Shown here piece by piece: positions 1 to 5,547 of a stretch of DNA of 9,536 nt; position 1 is the first letter of the stretch; each line of letters opens with the position of its first letter. The stretch is from Verrucomicrobiales bacterium (lineage in GTDB: Bacteria; Verrucomicrobiota; Verrucomicrobiia; Verrucomicrobiales; V1-33). The stretch covers positions 1 to 9,536 of the forward strand of contig JALRGF010000460.1 of the NCBI GenBank assembly GCA_023253495.1. The letters are read 5' to 3'. A program made the position numbers and the translations under genes. A model generated the notes under the pieces. It was not told the DNA's origin and made no database searches. It worked only from the letters and a program-made list of their open reading frames with translations.

Positions 1-333
1 CGCGGCCTGCTCGAGGACACACTCTTTGTCTGGAACACCGAGTTCGGCCGCAGCCCGGTCACCCAGGGCGTCGGCTCCACCGGCCGCGACCACCACCCCG
101 CCGTCTTCACCTCGTTCATGGCCGGAGCCGGCGTGAAAAACGGAACCACCTACGGCAGCTCCGACGACATCGGCTACGCCGTGGGTGAAAATACCGTCAC
201 CATCCCGGATTTCCACGCCACCATCCTGCACCTCCTCGGCCTCGACCACACCCGGCTCACGTTCTATCACAACGGCATCGACCGACGCCTGACCAACGTC
301 GAAGGCGAAATCATCAATGGCGTGCTCGCCTGA
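1..333 (+). CDS. DUF1501 domain-containing protein, C-terminal 110 residues (5' truncated by window edge)
   Basis: An open frame runs from base 1 to a TGA at 331-333, so only the C-terminus is visible. It matches the end of the DUF1501 family, sulfatase/alkaline-phosphatase-like proteins that are abundant in Planctomycetes and Verrucomicrobia and usually Tat-exported. Visible family hallmarks are TEFGRSP (visible residues 13-19), GRDHHP (28-33) and DFHATILHLLGLD (70-82), followed by the typical ending with FYHNGIDRRLTNVEGE. The acidic and His residues in these motifs resemble the metal-binding positions of the alkaline phosphatase superfamily, but the catalytic N-terminal half is outside the window. 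Substrate is unknown. In this group DUF1501 genes commonly follow a DUF1553/DUF1549 cytochrome-type gene, which would be expected upstream. Family call is confident; function is not. Confidence 0.88.
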   Translation, partial: RGLLEDTLFVWNTEFGRSPVTQGVGSTGRDHHPAVFTSFMAGAGVKNGTTYGSSDDIGYAVGENTVTIPDFHATILHLLGLDHTRLTFYHNGIDRRLTNVEGEIINGVLA

Positions 334-335
334 GC

Positions 336-362
336 AGACCGCCGCGGCGCGACCACCGGTCT
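336..362 (+). terminator. Inverted repeat after the DUF1501 gene, weak terminator candidate
   Basis: AGACCG (336-341) pairs perfectly with CGGTCT (357-362) around a 15-base loop that itself contains CCGCGG. It lies 3 bases after the DUF1501 stop codon. No T-run follows; the downstream sequence is C-rich, so this does not fit a classical intrinsic terminator. It may be a weak 3' hairpin or chance in GC-rich DNA. Confidence 0.22.
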
Positions 363-431
363 CCATCCGCCCCCGCATCGCCCACCCTCCACCGAAACCC
401 CCTTCAGCCACCACCCCCTTCGCCGCATCCC

Positions 432-1205
432 GTGCCGACCCCTGACTTGACTCCATTCTCCCTTGACGGGCGCGTCGCCCTGGTCACCGGCAGCAGCACC
501 GGTCTGGGCAAGGCCATGGCCATCGCTCTCGGCCGCGCCGGCGCCAGGGTCGCCCTCAACTACCACCACAATACCGCGCGCGCCGAGGCCGCCTTCGCCG
601 AATTCCGGGCCGCCGGCGGCGAGGGCATGCTCGCCCGCGGCGACGTCACCAGCGAATCCGACGTGCCACGTCTCATCGCCGATATCGCCGCCAGCCTCGG
701 ACCGGTCGACATCCTCGTCGTCAACGCCACCCCGGATCAGCCGCACAAACCGATTGAGGCCTACGACTGGGCGTTCTACCAGCAGATGCTCGACTTCTTC
801 GTGAAAAGCCCGGTCCTTCTCAGCAAGGCATGCCTCCCGCACATGAAACTCCAGCACTGGGGCCGCATCATCAACATCGGCTCCGAGGTCGTCGCCCGCG
901 GCGTGCCCAACTTCACCGCCTACGTCGCCGCCAAGGGCGGCCAGAATGGCTTCCACCGCGGACTGGCCACCGAAGTCGCCGGCTGGGGCATCACCGTCAA
1001 CATGATCTGTCCGGGATGGATCCCGGTCGAGCGCCACGCCAACGACCCCAAGGAGGAAAAGGACGGCTACCGCGCCCTCATCCCGGCTGACCGCTGGGGG
1101 CTGCCCCAGGACCTTGCGGGAGCCGTCGTTTTCCTCGCCTCCGACTCCGCCTCCTTCGTCACCGGCCAGAACCTCCATGTCAACGGCGGCATGACCGTGC
1201 ATTGA
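432..1205 (+). CDS. SDR family NAD(P)-dependent oxidoreductase
   Basis: A 257-residue short-chain dehydrogenase/reductase, the usual length for a classical SDR, predicted cytoplasmic. Visible motifs are the Rossmann glycine motif TGSSTGLG (19-26), the adenine-pocket Asp in GDVT (D71), a variant of the NNAG motif reading VNAT (97-100), catalytic Ser151 in IGSEV, the YVAAK motif (Tyr164, Lys168), and PGW after the VNMI strand (about 189-196). The Asn of the classical Asn-Ser-Tyr-Lys tetrad appears to be Phe123 in DFFVKSP. The string GSEVVARG with PGWIPVERH suggests an SDR subfamily often annotated as 3-oxoacyl-ACP reductase; I do not infer fatty acid synthesis here. Start is GTG at 432; no Shine-Dalgarno is visible and the leader is C-rich. 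A Gfo/Idh/MocA gene follows after 29 bases, suggesting co-transcription and action on a related polyol, sugar or hydroxy acid. Substrate is unknown. Confidence 0.9.
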   Translation: MPTPDLTPFSLDGRVALVTGSSTGLGKAMAIALGRAGARVALNYHHNTARAEAAFAEFRAAGGEGMLARGDVTSESDVPRLIADIAASLGPVDILVVNATPDQPHKPIEAYDWAFYQQMLDFFVKSPVLLSKACLPHMKLQHWGRIINIGSEVVARGVPNFTAYVAAKGGQNGFHRGLATEVAGWGITVNMICPGWIPVERHANDPKEEKDGYRALIPADRWGLPQDLAGAVVFLASDSASFVTGQNLHVNGGMTVH

Positions 1206-1234
1206 CCTGACCGCCGCCCGATCGTCACACGACC

Positions 1235-2596
1235 ATGTCCAATCATCCCTTCACCCGCCGGCGCTTTCTTGAATCCTCCGGCCAGACTGCCGCCAGTCTG
1301 GCCGCCGGGGCCGCCCTGGCCGGTTCTTCCCGCCGGCTCCACGCTCAGACTCCGCCCGATCCGGTCGTGCTGGCACTCATCGGTGCCGGCGGACGCGGCT
1401 CGGCGCATGCCATGGCCATGGCCCAGCTGCCCGGAGTCAAATTCAAATACGTCTGCGACATCTGGAAGGATCGCGGGGCCGGCCTGATCGGGGAGTTGGC
1501 AAAGGTGCAGCCGCGGCCCCCCAGGCGCATCTCCGACATGCGCGTCGCACTTGATGACCCCGAGGTGAAGGCCGTAGTCATCGCCACCCCGGAACACTGG
1601 CACGCTCTGGCCACCGTCTGGGCCTGCCAGGCAGGCAAGGACGTTTACGTGGAGAAAAACCCTTCAAATTCCATCTGGGAAGGGCGGAAAATGATCGAGG
1701 CCGCACGCAAGTACCAGCGCATCGTGCAAGTCGGGTTCCAGAACCGCAGCGGTCCGTATGCCGCGTCGGCGCGGGACTACATCGCCAGCGGAAAACTCGG
1801 GCGCATCGTGCACGTCAAGGTTTACAACATGCTCGACGGCTCGAAATGGGAGCCGCGGCCCGACGGCCCTCCGCCCGAAGGTCTCGACTGGGACGCCTGG
1901 CTCGGACCGGCACCAGAGGTGCCCTACAACCCGGGCCGCCATCTCGACTGGCATCCGTGGTGGGATTACAAGGGAGGCACCCTCGCGGACGACGCCAGCC
2001 ACCAGCTGGATCTGGCCCGCATGGTGCTCGGCGACCCGCCCCACCCCGGTTCCGCCCTGTGCCTCGGCGGCAACCACGCCTTCCAATCACAGCGCGAGGT
2101 GCCCGAATTCCAGTCCATCTCGTTTGACTACGGCGATTTCACCATGACCTGCGAGAGCGGCAATGCCACAGGTTACATGCGGAAGTTCCCGGGCGAGGTC
2201 CGCTATGGCAGCCAGTGGCCGCACTGGCCAACCTCCGCCACCCGCATCGAGATCTACGGCACCAGGGCGCTCATGTACCTCGGGCGTCATGGCTGCGGCT
2301 GGCAGGTCGCGGTCGAGGGCGGCAAGGTCATCGACCAGGACAAGGGATTTTTCCCTGACAAATGGCATCAGCCGAACTTCATCGAGTGCGTGCGCACGCG
2401 GAACCGGCCGAATGCCGACATCGAGCAGGCTCATCACAGCGCCTGCCTCGTCCACCTCGCCAACTCCTCGTACCGCGTCGGCCGGAAACAGCTGATGTTC
2501 GATGGCGCCACGGAACGGTTCACCAACAGCGAGGAAGCCAACGCGCTGCTCAAGCCGGCCTACCGGAAGAATTACCGCATCCCGGACGCGGTCTGA
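1235..2596 (+). CDS. Gfo/Idh/MocA family oxidoreductase with Tat signal peptide
   Basis: A 453-residue protein with a twin-arginine signal: TRRRFLESSG (7-16), then the hydrophobic AASLAAGAALAG (19-30) and a probable cut after LHA (35-37), so the mature enzyme should act in the periplasm. The nucleotide-binding fold begins VVLALIGAGGRG (44-55). ATPEHWH (117-123) is the usual family loop. The normal EKP motif is EKN here (140-142), with the key Lys141 kept. The C-terminal domain carries the GGTLADDASHQLD block (247-259) with the expected His256 and Asp259. Proteins of this kind use tightly bound NAD(P) to oxidise or reduce sugars and cyclitols; exported versions with an IWEGRKM segment are numerous in Planctomycetes and Verrucomicrobia. 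The SDR lies 29 bases upstream and the secreted hydrolase about 50 bases downstream, so an operon is likely. Substrate is not determinable from sequence. Confidence 0.93.
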   Translation: MSNHPFTRRRFLESSGQTAASLAAGAALAGSSRRLHAQTPPDPVVLALIGAGGRGSAHAMAMAQLPGVKFKYVCDIWKDRGAGLIGELAKVQPRPPRRISDMRVALDDPEVKAVVIATPEHWHALATVWACQAGKDVYVEKNPSNSIWEGRKMIEAARKYQRIVQVGFQNRSGPYAASARDYIASGKLGRIVHVKVYNMLDGSKWEPRPDGPPPEGLDWDAWLGPAPEVPYNPGRHLDWHPWWDYKGGTLADDASHQLDLARMVLGDPPHPGSALCLGGNHAFQSQREVPEFQSISFDYGDFTMTCESGNATGYMRKFPGEVRYGSQWPHWPTSATRIEIYGTRALMYLGRHGCGWQVAVEGGKVIDQDKGFFPDKWHQPNFIECVRTRNRPNADIEQAHHSACLVHLANSSYRVGRKQLMFDGATERFTNSEEANALLKPAYRKNYRIPDAV

Positions 2597-2646
2597 AGCC
2601 CGCTCAAGCCGCCATGGAACCCGTCCTGGATCCACCAACCACCGCC

Positions 2647-4239
2647 ATGCCAATGAATCAGACCTTTTCAGTCATGCCGCGCCGCCTTGCCATCGGCCTG
2701 TCGCTCGCTCTCGTCCTCATACCCACCTTCGCGCGCGGTCTCTCTCTGGAGCTGCAACGTCGAGATCCGGTAACGGGCGCAACCATCCTGGAGAAAGAGG
2801 AGGTCGATCCCGCCAAGGTCGGCGTCATCGCCGTCGATGTCTGGAATTACCACTGGTGCAAGACCGCAACCATGCGCGTCGACGCCTTCGTGCCACGAAT
2901 CGACAAGGCCCTCGAGGCCGCCCGCGCCCTCGGCATGACGGTCATGCTCTGCCCCAGCGACGTCGTCGAGAATTACGCCGGCTTCCCTCAGCGCGAGGCG
3001 GTCTTCGCGCTGCCGGAAATCGCGGTGCCCAAAGTGGCCGATGCCTCCTGCCCGCCGGTGCCGGACGCCGGCGGCTGCGCCTGCGGACGGGAACGATGCG
3101 CGGGAAACTACGGATGGGATGGCATGCACCCGGATCTGCACATCGGAAAGAATGACCTGATGCCCGACACCCGCACCGAAGTCTACTCGATCTGCCGGCA
3201 ACGCGGACTGACTCACCTCATCTACGTCGGGTTCCACACCCAGGTCTGCCTGCTCGGCAAGCCGATGGGCCTGCGCGCCATGAAGGAAGCCGGCCTGCGC
3301 TGCGTGCTCGCCCGCGACATGACCGACGCCCACCCGGGCTACGACCCGTCCCGCGGCTTCACCCCGGACCTCAATACGGACCAGGTGGTCGAACACTTCG
3401 AAAAACACCTCGCCCCCACCATCCACTTCCAGCAGGAACTGACGCGCCTCGGAAAATGGGACGACTCCTGGGTGCTCGACCCCGTGCGGGTGGCTCCCTG
3501 GGGCACGCCCATGCGCCCCCATCTCTTCGAGGAACCCGTCACCGTCACCCTCTCCGCCCCGCTCAACCCCGGCAGCGAAATCCGCTACACCCTCGACGGA
3601 TCCAAACCCTCCCAAGGGTCTAACCTCTACATCGGACCGCTTGTGGTCACCGACACCACCCACCTGCGCGCCTCCGCTTTCCGCAACGGCCGTCCGGTCT
3701 GCCTCGAGTCCGAAGGATCGTTCGTCCGCCTCGCTCCCATGCCGCCGGATCCGGATGTCTTCATCGGCGACCTCACCCCCCTCCGCAACACCGGCTTCGG
3801 CCACACCTACGGCGGCGAAACCCGCCACTCCGGTTTCACCCGCCCCCCGCAAAAGGATACTGCCAACCTCGGTCAACCCCTGAAAATCAACCGGCAGTCA
3901 TATTCCCGGGGCATGGGCGTCCATGCCCCCTGCGCCCTCATGTACGATATCCGTCCGGATTACCGCCGCTTCGTCGCCCTCGCCGGCGCCGACGAAAACC
4001 TCATCTCCATCAGCAACGGATCCAACCTCGCCCAGCACCCCAGCGTCGTCTTCAAGGTGTTCATCGACGGCCGGGAGGCGGCCGCCAGCCCGGTCATGCG
4101 CGTGCTGTCACCGGCGTGGCGCTTCGACGTGCCCATACCCTCCGGAGCCAGGCGGATCAGCCTGATCGCCATGGACGCCGGCAACGGATCCCGCGAGGAC
4201 TTTGCCAACTGGGTCAACGCCGGGTTCGTCACAAGGTGA
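2647..4239 (+). CDS. Secreted isochorismatase-like cysteine hydrolase fused to CHB_HEX_C and NPCBM domains
   Basis: About 530 residues from the ATG at 2647. Other in-frame ATGs are 2614, 2653 and 2674; I favour 2647 because its ACCACCGCC leader resembles that of the 5548 start, and no start has a Shine-Dalgarno. A signal peptide follows (MPRR at 10-13, then a hydrophobic run to about Ala29). Domain 1 (about 55-260) is isochorismatase-like: VIAVDVWNYH with Asp64, GKND with Lys168, and GFHTQVCLL with Cys201 fit the family Asp-Lys-Cys triad. Domain 2 (about 295-359) is a chitobiase/hexosaminidase C-terminal-type module (IRYTLDGSKPS, then LRASAFRNGR). Domain 3 (about 370-530) is an NPCBM-type module (INRQSYSRGMGVHAP at 414-428, YRRF, AGADE). 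The last two modules usually accompany glycan-active or cell-surface enzymes. It starts about 50 bases after the Gfo/Idh gene. The hydrolysed bond and substrate are unknown. Confidence 0.85.
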   Translation: MPMNQTFSVMPRRLAIGLSLALVLIPTFARGLSLELQRRDPVTGATILEKEEVDPAKVGVIAVDVWNYHWCKTATMRVDAFVPRIDKALEAARALGMTVMLCPSDVVENYAGFPQREAVFALPEIAVPKVADASCPPVPDAGGCACGRERCAGNYGWDGMHPDLHIGKNDLMPDTRTEVYSICRQRGLTHLIYVGFHTQVCLLGKPMGLRAMKEAGLRCVLARDMTDAHPGYDPSRGFTPDLNTDQVVEHFEKHLAPTIHFQQELTRLGKWDDSWVLDPVRVAPWGTPMRPHLFEEPVTVTLSAPLNPGSEIRYTLDGSKPSQGSNLYIGPLVVTDTTHLRASAFRNGRPVCLESEGSFVRLAPMPPDPDVFIGDLTPLRNTGFGHTYGGETRHSGFTRPPQKDTANLGQPLKINRQSYSRGMGVHAPCALMYDIRPDYRRFVALAGADENLISISNGSNLAQHPSVVFKVFIDGREAAASPVMRVLSPAWRFDVPIPSGARRISLIAMDAGNGSREDFANWVNAGFVTR

Positions 4240-4428
4240 CTGAACGCCGGCCGGCCCCGCCAATCCCGCCCCGGCACCCCCGCAGCCGGATCCCCCCGCC
4301 CGCCCCGCCAACCACCCGAAAACCGCCGGCCACCCTCCCGCCCGCTCCCGCCCGCATCCACCTCAACTGCCTCCTTGCCAAATGCCGGGCCTGCCGGTAG
4401 TCAGTCCGGCCTTCCCAGTCCTGATTGT
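4240..4428 (+). promoter_or_regulatory. C-rich, G-poor intergenic leader; possible Rho-utilisation region
   Basis: This 189-base gap separates the secreted hydrolase from the ABC ATPase. By hand count, 4261-4380 contains 72 C and only 20 G in 120 bases on the plus strand. Long C-over-G, weakly structured RNA is the known character of rut sites for Rho-dependent termination, so this could separate the hydrolase operon from the transporter operon. A small hairpin, GCCGG (4393-4397) with CCGGC (4406-4410) around an 8-base loop, lies just before the ATPase start. I see no T-run terminator and no convincing -35/-10 pair. Because other leaders in the window are also C-rich, this may be base composition rather than a dedicated signal. 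Confidence 0.3.
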
Positions 4429-5517
4429 ATGAGCCCGGTTCCCATCACTGTCAGCGGGGTGTCGAAATCATTCGGCAGCGTGACCGCCCTGCGCGACGTC
4501 ACCCTGCGCATTGAGCCGGGCGAATTGTTCTTCCTGCTCGGCCCCAGCGGCTGCGGCAAAACCACCCTGCTGCGACACCTCGCCGGTTTCTACACCCCGG
4601 ACACCGGCCAGATCCACTTCGGAGACCGCGACGTCACCCGCACCCCGCCGCACCTCCGGAATACCGCCATGATGTTCCAGAGCTACGCCCTCTGGCCCCA
4701 CCTCACCGTCGAAGACAACGTCGCCTTCGGCCTCGAGGAACGCCGCGTGCCGGCTCAGGAAATCGACGACCGCGTCCGCGCCGCCCTCGACATGGTCAAA
4801 ATGGCCGACTACGGGCCACGCAAAATCACCCAGCTCTCCGGCGGCCAGCAGCAACGCGTCGCCCTCGCCCGCGCCCTCGTCGTCCAACCGGACATCCTCC
4901 TGCTCGACGAACCACTTTCCAACCTCGATACCAAACTGCGCGGCGAAATGCGCGAGGAAATCCGCCGCCTCGTCAAAACCTCCGGTCTCACCGCCGTCTA
5001 CGTCACCCACGACCAGAAAGAAGCCCTCTCCGTCGCCGACCGCTTCGCCGTCATGGACGAAGGCCGCCTGCTCCAGGTCGGCACCCCCCAGGAAATGTAC
5101 CGCGACCCGCTCTCGCCATTCGTCGCCGGCTTCATGGGCGAAACGAATTTCATCCGCGGCGAAATCATCCGCGAAACCAGCCGCCCCCACCTCTGGGCCG
5201 TCCAGACACCCAGCGGATTGTTCTGGGGACGCGCCACCGACAACTCCTGGCTCCCCCAGCCCGGCGACCCGGTCACCCTGTCCATCCGCCCGGAATCATG
5301 GCGCCTGGAAATCTACCCGGAATATAAGAACTGCGTCAGCGGCCGGTTCACCCGCGCCATCTACCTCGGCGACTCCGCGCAGTACGAGCTCGACAGCCCG
5401 GCCGCCGGCCAGATCCGGCTCTCCGAAGCCAACCCGCACGTCCTGCACCCGACCGACGAGCGTACCTGCCACGCCGTGGTCAATGACGAGGACGTCGTCA
5501 TGCTCCGCGGCCACTAA
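4429..5517 (+). CDS. ABC transporter ATP-binding protein (PotA/FbpC/MalK type) with TOBE-type C-terminus
   Basis: A 362-residue importer ATPase, the usual length for the CUT1/spermidine/ferric group. Every core motif is present: Walker A GPSGCGKTT (38-46), Q-loop MMFQSYALWPH (81-91), signature LSGGQQQR (136-143), Walker B ILLLDEP (156-162), D-loop SNLD (164-167) and switch His194 in VTHDQKEAL. Residues 240-362 form a C-terminal TOBE-like regulatory domain (SIRPE near 285). The frame is open upstream to a TTG at 4375, but ATG 4429 places the first strand at the normal family distance, so it is preferred. The solute-binding protein gene begins 30 bases after the stop, so the two are almost certainly co-transcribed. 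It would energise import of a small ligand such as Fe3+, a polyamine, a phosphonate or a sugar; sequence does not decide which. No permease gene is visible. Confidence 0.95.
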   Translation: MSPVPITVSGVSKSFGSVTALRDVTLRIEPGELFFLLGPSGCGKTTLLRHLAGFYTPDTGQIHFGDRDVTRTPPHLRNTAMMFQSYALWPHLTVEDNVAFGLEERRVPAQEIDDRVRAALDMVKMADYGPRKITQLSGGQQQRVALARALVVQPDILLLDEPLSNLDTKLRGEMREEIRRLVKTSGLTAVYVTHDQKEALSVADRFAVMDEGRLLQVGTPQEMYRDPLSPFVAGFMGETNFIRGEIIRETSRPHLWAVQTPSGLFWGRATDNSWLPQPGDPVTLSIRPESWRLEIYPEYKNCVSGRFTRAIYLGDSAQYELDSPAAGQIRLSEANPHVLHPTDERTCHAVVNDEDVVMLRGH

Positions 5518-5547
5518 TCCGGACCGCCCCCACCGCCCCCGACCGCC

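Noticed and set aside
267..1202. 311-codon antisense frame over the SDR gene
   Set aside because: The plus strand carries the full SDR motif set; the antisense product is compositionally skewed and motif-free.
2362..2646. Upstream extension of the hydrolase frame into the Gfo/Idh/MocA gene (up to 95 extra residues)
   Set aside because: The extension is out-of-frame reading of the previous gene, Arg/Ala/His-rich, and would bury the clear signal peptide internally.
2668..3876. 402-codon antisense frame over the secreted hydrolase gene
   Set aside because: Low-complexity Gly/Val/Asp/His product without recognisable domains; explained as the shadow of a GC-rich coding strand.
4375..4428. TTG start adding 18 residues to the ABC ATPase
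   Set aside because: The added residues (from PNAGPAGSQ) match nothing typical of the family, whereas ATG 4429 places the first strand and Walker A at normal distances.
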